A stretch of DNA of 64,000 nt from Bosea sp. 685 (GCF_031884435.1 NZ_CP134779.1:2666001-2730000), one strand, 5' to 3'. Positions 29,846-38,197 are shown, counted from the first letter of the stretch. Numbers and translations: made by a program. The notes: generated by a model from the sequence alone, not told the origin.

Positions 29846-30232
29846 ATGACTATCAAGTTGCACAACCCGGCCGGCATTGCTCCACCGTTCTCCTGCTATA
29901 GCCATGGCGCCTCGGCGTCGGCGAATGCGCGATGGCTCCATGTTTCGGGTCAGGTTGGCGTGACGCCTGATGGTGTCGTTTCGCCCGACCCGAAAAAGCA
30001 AATTGAACTGGCTTGGGACAATCTGCTGGCGGTGCTGGCCGATGCCGGCATGGGCATGGCCGATCTGGTCAAGGTCGACGGCTTCATCACGCAGGCAGAG
30101 ATGGTGCCCTTGTACCGCCAGGAGCGCGAACGTCGGTTTGCCGGCCATGCGGCCGCGACGACGATGGTCATCGTCGCAGGGCTGGCGGAGCCGAACCTTC
30201 TGGTGGAGATTCAGGCGGTCGCCGCGCGCTAG
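29846..30232 (+). CDS. RidA/YjgF family enamine/imine deaminase
   Basis: A 128-residue protein of the Rid family (WLHVSGQVGVTPDGVV about 31-46; NLLAVLADAGMGMADLVKVDGFIT about 59-82; C-terminal LVEIQAVAAR). By family Rid proteins hydrolyse 2-aminoacrylate and other enamines/imines released by PLP enzymes. The arginine that binds the carboxylate in true RidA (an R about 20-25 residues before the end) is not present at the expected place, so it may belong to another Rid subgroup with a different substrate. Likely co-transcribed with the aminotransferase. Confidence 0.85.
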   Translation: MTIKLHNPAGIAPPFSCYSHGASASANARWLHVSGQVGVTPDGVVSPDPKKQIELAWDNLLAVLADAGMGMADLVKVDGFITQAEMVPLYRQERERRFAGHAAATTMVIVAGLAEPNLLVEIQAVAAR

Positions 30233-30334
30233 CGTATTTCCGCGTTTCTCCGAATCGCGAAAATGCTCTACCTCCTTGTTTTATCGCATTTTCTTCGCGC
30301 GAACCGGCGTCCACTTCGCTCGAAAATGCTCTAG
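30233..30334. repeat. dispersed intergenic repeat, copy 2 (inverted relative to copy 1)
   Basis: On the minus strand it reads AGAGCATTTTCGAGCGAAGT from 30331, matching copy 1 at 2690 with six differences in 57 bases, and then a second AGAGCATTTTCGCGATTC segment. It begins right after the ridA stop. It lacks the perfect palindrome of copy 1. Confidence 0.75.
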
Positions 30335-30450
30335 CCAGCCTTCGCTCAGTCCGGACCTGTCGCCTGGGCACTGGCCGTCGCTCGGATGACTTAGGACATT
30401 CCGATCGTTCGGCTCGGCCGGCTCGCTGCTGAACGAGGCCGCAATCGATC

Positions 30451-31077
30451 CTACCATGTGATCAGCGGCGCTTTGCGCAGCCACGTATCTGCGGTGAGTT
30501 GCTCTACGACGAACTCCGCGACGTCGGATCGGGCGATGGTCCCGCCATGGACGCCCGACAGATCGGTCAACGCCTTGACGTGACCGCGCGCCGGCTTGTC
30601 GTTGAGCACCGTCGGCCGGACGATCGTCCAATCGAGCGTGCTGGCGCGGATCGCATCTTCCTGGCGATCCTTGTCTTCATAGACCTTCCGCAGCATCAGG
30701 GGCAGGAGCAGCCGGTCGAAGAAGAAGCCACCATGGCCGCGGCTGTCGCCGGCGCCGAGGCCGGTGATGCACACCAGCCGGCGGATGTTCTGATCCGCCA
30801 TGACGCCGACCAGCGCGCGTGTCGCCGCCGAGAGCAGGGTCACCTCCCGGAACGGGCTCATGGCCGTGCCCAGCGAACTGACGACGGCATCACAGCCGGC
30901 GATGGCGCGGGTCAGCGCGACGGGATCGCGGGCGTCGCCTTCCACGAGTTCGGCAGCGGCAAGATCTGCCTTTGCCTTGGAGCGAACGAGCGCGACGACC
31001 TCGTATCCCTTTGCGACGGCCTTGCCGACGATCAGCCGGCCGGTGGCGCCGGTCGCGCCCAATACCAGAACTTTCAT
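30451..31077 (-). CDS. NAD(P)-binding atypical SDR / NmrA-like protein
   Basis: A 208-residue Rossmann protein with the nucleotide loop GATGATG at 7-13 (VLVLGATGATGRLIV), EGDARDP near 48 and AGCDAVVSSLGT. It belongs to the atypical short-chain dehydrogenases (NAD(P)H-binding, BVR-B-like); no Tyr-x3-Lys catalytic pair is evident, so it may be a regulator or reductase of unknown substrate. Last gene of a minus-strand group with a hydrolase and a second NmrA-like protein. Confidence 0.82.
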   Translation of the reverse strand: MKVLVLGATGATGRLIVGKAVAKGYEVVALVRSKAKADLAAAELVEGDARDPVALTRAIAGCDAVVSSLGTAMSPFREVTLLSAATRALVGVMADQNIRRLVCITGLGAGDSRGHGGFFFDRLLLPLMLRKVYEDKDRQEDAIRASTLDWTIVRPTVLNDKPARGHVKALTDLSGVHGGTIARSDVAEFVVEQLTADTWLRKAPLITW

Positions 31078-31140
31078 GTCAAATCTCCCAAAGCTGTGCT
31101 GATGGACCAGGATGCATCGATGAGCCGCTGGCGCAGGACA

Positions 31141-31530
31141 TCACCGATGGCGTTCGCCGACCCACCGCGCTGCGGCTTCCGCCGTATCCTGGGGACGGGT
31201 GTTGAATGCGATCGCCGCCTTCGGTGCGCCTTGGTGGATCGCGTTGACAACCCGCTCGAAGAACAGCAGCCCATTGGGCGGGATGCGCAGGCCGCCACCG
31301 ATCACGACGCAATCGTAGTCCACGCTCGCCAGCTGCGCGGCCAATGTTGCGATGCCACTGTCGTCGGGAGCGATCATGCAGATGTCGGCGTCCCAACCGC
31401 GCTCGGTCATGGTCTTCTCAGCGATGTCGATGCCCGCCTGGATTTTTTGAGCATCGAACCCCGGTGGCAGGGAAGGATCGGAAAAGTCGACGGTGTCCGG
31501 CTTCTGCCCGACAAACAAGACGCGTGTCAT
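31141..31530 (-). CDS. conserved-looking hypothetical protein, 129 aa
   Basis: Starts at ATG 31530 with AAGGAG eight bases upstream and two bases after the hydrolase stop, so it is very probably translated. MTRVLFVGQKPDTVDF and YDCVVIGGGLRIPPNGLLFFERVV suggest an alpha/beta Rossmann-like fold, with a VIGGGLR loop resembling a phosphate- or nucleotide-binding turn. No catalytic signature is recognised. The setting (hydrolase, two NAD(P)-binding proteins) suggests accessory metabolism. Confidence 0.75.
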   Translation of the reverse strand: MTRVLFVGQKPDTVDFSDPSLPPGFDAQKIQAGIDIAEKTMTERGWDADICMIAPDDSGIATLAAQLASVDYDCVVIGGGLRIPPNGLLFFERVVNAIHQGAPKAAIAFNTRPQDTAEAAARWVGERHR

Positions 31531-31532
31531 GA

Positions 31533-32441
31533 TCAAGCTCCTTTGAGTGAGTTGGAGGGGACGGCGTCGTCGGCCAGGGCATCGAGCCGTTGGCGGAGAA
31601 ATTCCCCGATGGCGTTCACGGACTGCTCGGCCGCGCGAAACTGGCCGAGGGAGGACTGGAAGACATGCGCCATGCCCTCCCAGACCGACAGCGTAATCTC
31701 CACGCCCGCCGCCTGGGCCCGCTCAGTGTAGCGGATGGAATCGGCGAGGAGCACTTCGTCGTATCCGACATCGATGCGGATCGGCGGCAGGCCGCGGAGT
31801 GGCGCATGGAGCGGCGACGCCTTGGGGTTCGCGGCATCCTGGCCCTGAAGATACAGGTCTGCGAAGCTCTGGAGCACGCCGCGCGTGAAGATAGGGTCCG
31901 CCTGCGCCCTTGTCTCGAAGCTCTCGCCGGTGAGCGCCAGGTCGGTCCAGGGCGACATCGCCGCCGCGCCGACCGGCTGCACCATGCCCTTGGTCTTGTC
32001 AGAGGCGAGGATCGAGAGCAGCGCCAGCGTCAGACCGCCGCCCGCCGAGTCGCCCACGACCACGATCCGCTCAGTCCCGTCCGTGACGAGGCCGTGATAG
32101 GCGGCGACCGCATCGTCGATCGCCGCCGGAAAGGGGTGCTCCGGCGCGAGCCGGTAGTCAGGGACGAAAGCATCGGCGCCGGCGCGATGGGCAATCTGGC
32201 CGACGAAACCGGTAAACGCCTGTGCCGAGCCGAGCACATAGCCGCCACCGTGAAGATAGAGGACGCGCGCGCCCGGTCTTGCGTTCACTGGGCGAAGCCA
32301 GAAGCCCGCAATGCCGCCGACCGTCGCGGCCTCGACCCGGACACCCGGCGCTGCGGGTGTTGAGGCGAACATGGCGTCGAACATCGGCCGCGCCTCGGGT
32401 CCGAGCGGCTCACCCTTATGGGCCGAGGCGGCCTGCCGCAT
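31533..32441 (-). CDS. alpha/beta hydrolase, hormone-sensitive-lipase type, with a displaced start
   Basis: Body of 302 residues from an internal ATG at 32441: oxyanion HGGG at 64-67, nucleophile S132 in GDSAGG, acid D228 in GYDEVLLADS and H259 in EGMAHVF, a full HSL-family catalytic set for ester hydrolysis. However, the only good start signal, AAGGAG then ATGATG at 32491-32486, is in another frame. One extra C in the run at 32467-32471 would join it, giving MMTIQPLPPEDAPAVAAMRQ. This is either a frameshift, a sequencing error, or true use of 32441. Confidence 0.85.
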   Translation of the reverse strand: MRQAASAHKGEPLGPEARPMFDAMFASTPAAPGVRVEAATVGGIAGFWLRPVNARPGARVLYLHGGGYVLGSAQAFTGFVGQIAHRAGADAFVPDYRLAPEHPFPAAIDDAVAAYHGLVTDGTERIVVVGDSAGGGLTLALLSILASDKTKGMVQPVGAAAMSPWTDLALTGESFETRAQADPIFTRGVLQSFADLYLQGQDAANPKASPLHAPLRGLPPIRIDVGYDEVLLADSIRYTERAQAAGVEITLSVWEGMAHVFQSSLGQFRAAEQSVNAIGEFLRQRLDALADDAVPSNSLKGA

Positions 32442-32526
32442 CGCGGCCACGGCCGGAGCGTCTTCAGGGGGAGGGGCTGGATCGTCATCATGACAGGTCT
32501 CCTTTTTGTTGGGAGTCAGGGCGGGC

Positions 32527-33405
32527 TCAGCCCTTGGCCCACTGGGTCGCGGCATCCCTGGCAAAAGCGGCATAGGAGCGCGGGGCGCGACCGAGGAGCC
32601 TGGTGAGACGCGCGATGTCGTCAGCGGTCGCCGCGGCGCCTTCGGTCTGATAGCGGGCAAACATCAGGCGCAGGTCGAGCGCGTGCCAGGCGGGCAGCAT
32701 GGTCTTGATGCGCTGCTCCATCACGACGAGATCATCGCCGCCGTAGCGGATCGGGCGGCCAAGGGCTTTGCTCCAGAGGGTGGCGATAGCTTCGCCGGTC
32801 AGGCTGTCGGGACCAACCAAGGCGTATGTCTCGCGGCCGAGCGGCGTCGCGGCCTGCTCACGGCGATCAAGCTCGATCGCGGCTGCCTCACCGATGTCGC
32901 GGATATCGACCATCGAGATGCCTTTGTCGCCGACCGGTGCGCCATAAACGCCGGTCTTCAGAAGCCCGTCCTTCTGACGAAGATCGTTCTGGATAAAGTA
33001 GGCGGGACGCAGAACCGTAGCGGGCAGGTCGAGCGCCTCGATCATGCGCTCGACCGTGTATTTGCCTGCAAAATGCGGCACGTCGGCATAGGTCTCGCCC
33101 CCGAACACCGAGAGATAGACAATGCCCTTGACGCCGGCCTCGCGTGCGACCGTCAGGGTCAGCATGGTCTGTGTCAGTTCATCGGCGACGTTCGGAGCGA
33201 GCAGGAACAGCGTGCTGACGCCCTGCAGCGCCGCGCGCACCGAATCCGGGTCGGCGAGGTCGCCACGGACCGCCGTCACGCCAGCGGGAAACTGCGCCGT
33301 CTCGGGCGAGCGCGTCAGGGCGCGGATATCGGCGTTGCGAGCTTGAAGATGGGCCAGGACCTGTGTCCCGATTGTGCCCGTGCTGCCTGTAACGAGAATG
33401 GCCAT
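32527..33405 (-). CDS. NmrA-like NAD(P)H-binding oxidoreductase
   Basis: A 292-residue atypical SDR: VTGSTGTIGTQVLAHL (glycine motif at 7-13), GDLADPDSVRAAL, YLSVFGG and the NmrA-type DIRDIGEAAAIEL. Such proteins reduce quinones (QorB-like) or sense NADPH. It is first of the minus-strand group and divergent from a LysR gene across a 114-base gap with an inverted repeat, so probably under its control. Substrate unknown. Confidence 0.87.
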   Translation of the reverse strand: MAILVTGSTGTIGTQVLAHLQARNADIRALTRSPETAQFPAGVTAVRGDLADPDSVRAALQGVSTLFLLAPNVADELTQTMLTLTVAREAGVKGIVYLSVFGGETYADVPHFAGKYTVERMIEALDLPATVLRPAYFIQNDLRQKDGLLKTGVYGAPVGDKGISMVDIRDIGEAAAIELDRREQAATPLGRETYALVGPDSLTGEAIATLWSKALGRPIRYGGDDLVVMEQRIKTMLPAWHALDLRLMFARYQTEGAAATADDIARLTRLLGRAPRSYAAFARDAATQWAKG

Positions 33406-33486
33406 GTTGAAATCTCCTCATGATGGCGTGAGCCGTATGTCTCGAGGAGGAAGATAGCCGTTTCATTATCGTTTAAGAGACGCCAA

Positions 33487-33510
33487 TATCGAGATTGCTT
33501 GTCTCGAATA
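33487..33510. promoter_or_regulatory. inverted repeat, candidate LysR operator
   Basis: CGAGA-N7-TCTCG at 33490-33506 with imperfectly symmetric ATAT flanks, 14 bases before the LysR gene start and within the divergent gap. Size and position fit LysR autoregulation (T-N11-A type), but this is pattern matching only. Confidence 0.4.
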
Positions 33511-33519
33511 TGGAACACG

Positions 33520-34419
33520 ATGATGGATCTTCAGGCTTTGTCCGATTTCGACCTTGTCGCTGCCCATGGCGGGTTCGGCCGCGCTGCCCGCGTCTCCGGT
33601 CGCTCCAAGGCCACGCTGTCGCGGCGGGTCGCCGAACTCGAACAGAGCCTCGGCGTGCGGCTGATCGAGCGTGGATCCCAGAGTCTGCGATTGACGGATG
33701 AAGGCCGGGCGCTGCATGAGCGCACGCGCGGGCTGCTGAGTGAAATCACTGAGGCCGGAGAGGCGGTCGTCCTGGGCGCATCCACGCCGAAAGGCAGGTT
33801 ACGGGTGAGCGCACCGATGGTCTTCGCGCATGTCGCGCTGCCCCGGATCGGCGCGCGTTTTGCCCTGGCCTATCCGGAGGTTCAGCTCGAAATCGTTGCC
33901 GAGGACCGCAAGGTCGACCCGGTCGAAGATGGCTATGATCTGATCATCCGGATCGACCCGTCGCCGGACGAACGCCTCGTCGGCCGCCGTTTCCTCAATG
34001 ATGAACGCCTGATCGTGGCGCCGCCCGAGATGCCGCATCCCTTTCCAAGGTTGGATGGCGAGGAATCGACGGTAAAGGCCGTCCTGCTCTCCGCGACACC
34101 GCCGGCGACCATCTGGCGGATCCGTTCCGGAACGGAGGCTGACATCGTCCTGAGGCCGGACCCGGTTCTCCGTCTCTCGTCGCTGCTGATGGTTCGCGAT
34201 GCCGTGCTGGCGGGCGCGGGTGCGGCCTTGCTGCCAAAGCTCCTCGTCGCTGACGATATCGAGGCCGGCAGGCTTGCTTATTGGGGGCCATATGCCGGAC
34301 CGCCCGTGGAGATCTGGGCGTTGCAGAGTTCACGCCGCCTGGTCGGCGCCAAGGTGCGCGCATTCCTGGAGGTGGTCGAGAAAGCCTTCCCGGAAAAGGT
34401 CTTTGTCGCGCCAATATGA
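33520..34419 (+). CDS. LysR family transcriptional regulator
   Basis: About 299 residues starting MMDLQALSDFDLVAAHGGF: HTH at 3-62 (FGRAARVSGRSKATLSRRVAELEQSLGVRLIERG) and an effector domain from about 85 (GRLRVSAPMVFAHVALPRIGARFALAYPEVQLEIV). This is the common AaeR/DsdC-like layout with RVSAP at the domain start. It probably regulates the divergent NmrA-hydrolase group. Start may be 33520 or 33523. Confidence 0.9.
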   Translation: MMDLQALSDFDLVAAHGGFGRAARVSGRSKATLSRRVAELEQSLGVRLIERGSQSLRLTDEGRALHERTRGLLSEITEAGEAVVLGASTPKGRLRVSAPMVFAHVALPRIGARFALAYPEVQLEIVAEDRKVDPVEDGYDLIIRIDPSPDERLVGRRFLNDERLIVAPPEMPHPFPRLDGEESTVKAVLLSATPPATIWRIRSGTEADIVLRPDPVLRLSSLLMVRDAVLAGAGAALLPKLLVADDIEAGRLAYWGPYAGPPVEIWALQSSRRLVGAKVRAFLEVVEKAFPEKVFVAPI

Positions 34420-34918
34420 ACGACAAAGCGGGTGTTGCGTCTCAATCCTTAATCCGAACGGTCTGAATCCAAGTGGCCGATTCAGGACGTGCCGGAGATA
34501 GGCGTCATTCCGGCATCGCGTTCGTGCGCGCGTCCGCTGGGTTGGAGGGCCTCAACGGTTCGCGTCGTAGCGCAGGCAGTTGTCGTGAATGGTTGCGAGG
34601 CGCGCGACCGCCAATCGTTTCAGTCGCCGCACCAGTTCAGACGAAGATCGCCGGCTGTTTGTCGAACAGGGCCTGCCGAACGATGATCCGATCGTCTGCG
34701 GACAATCCCGATGCTTCACCCTGGCCGATGCTTCAGCTTGGACGGAAATGCCGTTGGGCAATGGCGGCGCTTGCGTGGCTATGCGCGGGATATCGTATCA
34801 TGGCGTACGGTCGGCGGGCCTGGCGGAAGGGAGGGCGGGGGCCGCCAACCACCACTGCTGACTGTGGCCCCTTGGCCTGGCCCCTGAAAAGTTAGGATTT
34901 CCGCGACGCACGCCGGGA
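34420..34918. other. 499-base stretch without a recognised gene
   Basis: Several short frames on both strands overlap each other, none with a convincing ribosome-binding site or family match. It may hold decayed coding sequence. It marks the change from normal GC to the AT-richer patch. Confidence 0.4.
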
Positions 34919-35392
34919 TTAGGTCGTACTGCAGGCTGCGTCCGCCATGCGGCGATAGGTTTCACGATACTCGACCGTTCGTGTTCCTTCATTGCCGGTG
35001 CCAACGGTAAAACGCGACAAAAATACACGTATCTGCGGCGCGTCTTCCAAGCGAATAATGCGAAGAGTGAGGGAGTCTTTGCCCCATTTGCCGGATCCGT
35101 CCATGAACAGGCCAAGTGGCCCCTCATGCAGCGTCAAATGCCGAAAGAGCACACTGCCGCAATCACCCGTGTCACTGACGCTGATCCCACAGATGTGTCC
35201 CTCGCAGGGCACGACGTCGATAATCTTATAGGGCCGTTGCTGATCTGACAGGCCTTGGCGGTCGTTCAAAATCGTCCACCGCCCAAGAAACAGGCCCGCG
35301 CCTGATTCAGCTCCGGCTGAAGTCGAAGCGATAGTCAAGAGCAGCAACACAGTTGCCGTGCAAAAGTATCGACGTTTGACGTTGTTCGGCAT
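34919..35392 (-). CDS. secreted protein, DUF2147-like, unknown function
   Basis: A 157-residue protein with a signal peptide to about residue 28 (LLLLTIASTSAGAE) and a small beta-rich body: GRWTILNDRQGLSDQQRPYKIIDVVPCEGHICG recalls DUF2147-like proteins that start with a G-x-W segment. Four or so cysteines (PCEGHICG, GDCGS, AACS) suggest disulfides in the periplasm. Base composition is lower in GC than neighbours. Family assignment is tentative. Confidence 0.65.
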   Translation of the reverse strand: MPNNVKRRYFCTATVLLLLTIASTSAGAESGAGLFLGRWTILNDRQGLSDQQRPYKIIDVVPCEGHICGISVSDTGDCGSVLFRHLTLHEGPLGLFMDGSGKWGKDSLTLRIIRLEDAPQIRVFLSRFTVGTGNEGTRTVEYRETYRRMADAACSTT

Positions 35393-35610
35393 TCAATCCT
35401 CTCTCGTTTATCGTTCTGCTTTTTGTTCTTCGACAAAATGATGCCACCATCGGCCTTTCAGAATCAGGCTGATCTTGAAGGAGCGGACGAGGATCATCGA
35501 GGCGTTCATTCGAGACACGTTGTCCGGAGCAAGCTTGTGAACGAGAATGGTTGGTCAATCCGACGTCTCCGCTCCAATGGCGGATGCTATGAAAACAAGT
35601 GGGACTATTG

Positions 35611-36147
35611 TCAGAAGATACCATTTCTGGATCGCGTAGATAACAGCCTCTGAATGTCTTCTATCTGCTCCCGGGCCAGAACCCGCTTGGGCAGCACCTG
35701 ATAAGTGTAGTCCGATCTGAAAAGCACAAAAACATGGCGGTCCTCCCGCCACTTCGAATAGTCGCCCCACTGAATACGGTTATATATCCCTGGTTGCTCG
35801 ACCGTGTAAGCTTCCTCATCCCAATTAACTGTGCCGGCCTGACGAAGCAGTTTGTCCTGACGGAAGCGGCGGCGAATAATAATCGGCCCGAGTGCAAGAG
35901 GAAATATAAACGACACGCCGAAGGTCGCGGCGGAGATGACTAAAGCAAATACCGGCAGATTCTCACGCAGTTCGGGCCATGGCATCCCGAGCAAGTAAAG
36001 ATATCCTGACAGAACGGCCATTGCGCCAATCCATAGAATAGACATTCTGATCATCGTCCGTGCATTTCGCGCCGAACTGAAAACATGAAGACGTCCCGCT
36101 CGACGAAGGTCGAGTTCGTTGAGTGTGAAAATCACCTTCCGATGCAT
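35611..36147 (-). CDS. YcxB-like membrane protein
   Basis: A 178-residue protein with two membrane helices (about 38-53 and 67-90) followed by a C-terminal cytoplasmic domain typical of the YcxB family: IQWGDYSKWREDRHVFVLF and YQVLPKRVLAREQIEDIQRLL. GC is about 50%, well below the 65-67% of flanking genes, suggesting acquisition. Function of the family is unknown. The 218 bases between it and the secreted-protein gene contain no supported gene. Confidence 0.72.
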   Translation of the reverse strand: MHRKVIFTLNELDLRRAGRLHVFSSARNARTMIRMSILWIGAMAVLSGYLYLLGMPWPELRENLPVFALVISAATFGVSFIFPLALGPIIIRRRFRQDKLLRQAGTVNWDEEAYTVEQPGIYNRIQWGDYSKWREDRHVFVLFRSDYTYQVLPKRVLAREQIEDIQRLLSTRSRNGIF

Positions 36148-36477
36148 GAAAGCCCCATGATTTTTCTCTCGGTCGTTGCAGAATTCCCGATAAAACAGTC
36201 ATTGAGCTCTCCCAAACGGCCCAAACAGGCTGTTTGCGGCAACTGCCAGCCGCGAATCTGGTGAAAGGCGCAGCAGTACATGCGCCGTCAGGTATGGAAG
36301 GAAATGAATCGAGCCATTGTTAGGCAGGCCGTCAACCTCGGCGACTTGGACAACGAGTGCCAGTCATAGCAACGGGGCCCATTTCTGGGTCCATTCTTGG
36401 GCTCTTTTTTGGGGGGATTCGATTTCGTGTCGCTGTAATCGATTGATATTGCAGCGAAATTCAAGAAGCTGAATTTA
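36148..36477. other. 330-base non-coding stretch beside tRNA-Ser
   Basis: Contains purine/pyrimidine-biased repeats of the form GGGCCCATTTCTGGGTCCATTC followed by a T-run and G6 (near 36376-36417). On the tRNA strand the complement could act as a weak terminator. An apparent open frame here begins inside the tRNA and is not a gene. Confidence 0.4.
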
Positions 36478-36567
36478 TGGCGGAAGGGGTGGGATTCGAA
36501 CCCACGGTGGGCTTTCACCCACGGCGGTTTTCAAGACCGCTGCCTTAAACCACTCGGCCACCCTTCC
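36478..36567 (-). tRNA. tRNA-Ser (anticodon UGA)
   Basis: On the minus strand: acceptor GGAAGGG pairs with CCCTTCC; anticodon stem GCGGT/ACCGC with loop CTTGAAA (anticodon TGA); a long variable arm (GTGGGTG...CACCCAC type) as in class II tRNAs; T-loop GGGTTCGAATCCC; encoded CCA at 36480-36478. It reads UCA and wobble-related serine codons. Confidence 0.97.
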
Positions 36568-36779
36568 GACGCGCTTGTCATTGCCGGGCCCATGGCGTTT
36601 TGGCAAGCCCGCTTATCGCCCTAGTGAAGCGCACGCCATATCCGTCTTTCCTGATGTGGCGGGAAACTCCGGCCAAAACCGGAAAACATCTGCAATAGCA
36701 GGACGATCCGTCTCATCTGGCTAGGTCTTGGTCGCCGGCGAAGGTCGAGGCGAAAGCCCGCATGTCCCGCCTCGGCGAC

Positions 36780-36801
36780 CACGTTGCAGGGCTGCAACGT
36801 G
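36780..36801. promoter_or_regulatory. 22-base palindrome upstream of rlpA
   Basis: CACGTTGCAG-GG-CTGCAACGTG, ten paired bases each side, 220 bases before rlpA. The symmetry suggests a dimeric repressor site or an RNA hairpin; no matching regulator is adjacent. Confidence 0.4.
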
Positions 36802-36921
36802 CGCCGAAAATCGCGCCTTGTCCCCATCCCAGGTTGACACATGCCGCATTTCCGACACCTTTGTGCCCGCCCAAGAGCACACGGAATGTCGTTAACGGTG
36901 TCGCGATCCGCGATCCTCCGC

Positions 36922-36936
36922 TTAACGATCTCTTAA
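36922..36936 (+). promoter_or_regulatory. CtrA-type binding site upstream of rlpA
   Basis: TTAA-N7-TTAA with exact 7-base spacing, 86 bases before the ATG. CtrA of alphaproteobacteria recognises TTAA-N7-TTAA(C). The downstream gene concerns septal peptidoglycan, which fits cell-cycle control. Confidence 0.6.
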
Positions 36937-37021
36937 TCGGATTGTCCGAAAACTTCGGTTTCGCCGCTATTGCGGCTGGCCGGTCTTTTGAGTTTTTCGG
37001 CGCAGAAAGCGGAACGACGGA

Positions 37022-38197
37022 ATGACTCGAGGCGCATGCTCATCGGTCCCGGAATCGTCCTCCGACGCGTCCGAGCCAAGCGGCCTCAGCAGTTACAGCC
37101 TAACAACGCGCGTCATGCGCATTGGTTGCGTCGCGCTTGCCGGGCTTTTCGTCGCCAATTGCGCAGGCAATCAGGTTGCCCAGCGTGGCCGCTCCAAGGA
37201 AATCGGCGCATTCCCCCAGTCCAAATACGGACCGGCCAGCCCGCGCGTCGTCGCGGAGGGCGAGGAAGTGCCCAAGGGTGGCGGGCGCCAATTGATCGGC
37301 AAGACCTATTCGGTCGCCGGCAAGCGCTACACGCCTTATGAGAAGCCGGTCGGCTACACGGCGGTCGGTACCGCCTCCTGGTATGGCGAGGCCTTCCATG
37401 GCCGCCGCACCGCCAATGGCGAGGTTTATGACCGCAACGGCATCAGCGCCGCGCATCCGACCATGCCGCTGCCGGCCTATGCCCGCGTCACCAACATTCT
37501 GAACAACCGCTCGATCATCGTACGCGTCAACGATCGCGGCCCCTATCACGGCAACCGCCTGATGGACGTCTCGCAGAAGACCGCCGAGGCGCTGGCCTTC
37601 CGCCATCTCGGCACGGCCCGCATCAAGCTCGAATATCTTGGCCAGGCTTCGCTCGCCGGCTCCGACGACAAGCTGCTCCTGGCGACGTTGCGCACAGACG
37701 GACAGCCGGCTTCGATCCCGGGCACTAGCGCCCCGACCATGGTCGCAAGCGCTGCCCCGACCGCGCCGGGCCGCTACGCCAGCGCCAATCTCGACGAAGC
37801 GCCGGTCGAGCCGGTCCGGCCCGCCGTCTCGCAGCCGGTCGCGCAGGCCTATGCCGCCGAGCCGGTCCGCACCATCGCGCCGAGCGCCCCGGTCGCTGCC
37901 AGCATGGTCTCGACCGCGCCCTCAAGCTCGGCCAGCGCAAGTTCCGCCAATGTCGGGGTTCCGGTCCGTGGCGCGCCGCTGCCGCCTAATCGTCCCTTCG
38001 ACCTCGACACCATCGCCAATGCCGGCAAGCCGGTCGTCATGCAGCCGCGGGCCATGACACCGCTGCCGCCCGTGCGCACCAATGTCGCAAGCCTGTTCGC
38101 GGCGCCTGAGCGCAGCCCGACCCAGCGCTTCTCGAACGCGCATCCGCTGGTTCGCGATCTCTCGCCCCAGAGTTTGCAGCCGCTATCGCGCAATTGA
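37022..38197 (+). CDS. rlpA: RlpA-type septal ring lytic transglycosylase lipoprotein
   Basis: A 391-residue protein. Lipobox VANC (C47 if counted from 37022) after the hydrophobic RIGCVALAGLF; an alternative start at 37115 gives a shorter signal peptide. The double-psi beta-barrel domain (about 110-205) has VGTASWYGEAFHGRRTANGEVYD and IIVRVNDRGPY, the RlpA catalytic signature. A long Ala/Pro/Ser-rich C-terminus of about 180 residues replaces the SPOR domain seen in E. coli. By family it cleaves denuded glycan strands at the septum. First gene of the rlpA-dacF-tmk group. Confidence 0.9.
   Translation: MTRGACSSVPESSSDASEPSGLSSYSLTTRVMRIGCVALAGLFVANCAGNQVAQRGRSKEIGAFPQSKYGPASPRVVAEGEEVPKGGGRQLIGKTYSVAGKRYTPYEKPVGYTAVGTASWYGEAFHGRRTANGEVYDRNGISAAHPTMPLPAYARVTNILNNRSIIVRVNDRGPYHGNRLMDVSQKTAEALAFRHLGTARIKLEYLGQASLAGSDDKLLLATLRTDGQPASIPGTSAPTMVASAAPTAPGRYASANLDEAPVEPVRPAVSQPVAQAYAAEPVRTIAPSAPVAASMVSTAPSSSASASSANVGVPVRGAPLPPNRPFDLDTIANAGKPVVMQPRAMTPLPPVRTNVASLFAAPERSPTQRFSNAHPLVRDLSPQSLQPLSRN

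Larger units (their letters stand above)
36568..37021. other. 454-base upstream region of rlpA
   Basis: No supported gene. It contains a 22-base palindrome and a CtrA-type site, listed separately, and a GTTAAC at 36891. Short frames crossing it lack start signals. Confidence 0.5.

Noticed and set aside
36288..36518. Open frame running out of tRNA-Ser
   Set aside because: It begins inside the tRNA 3' half and has no start signal.
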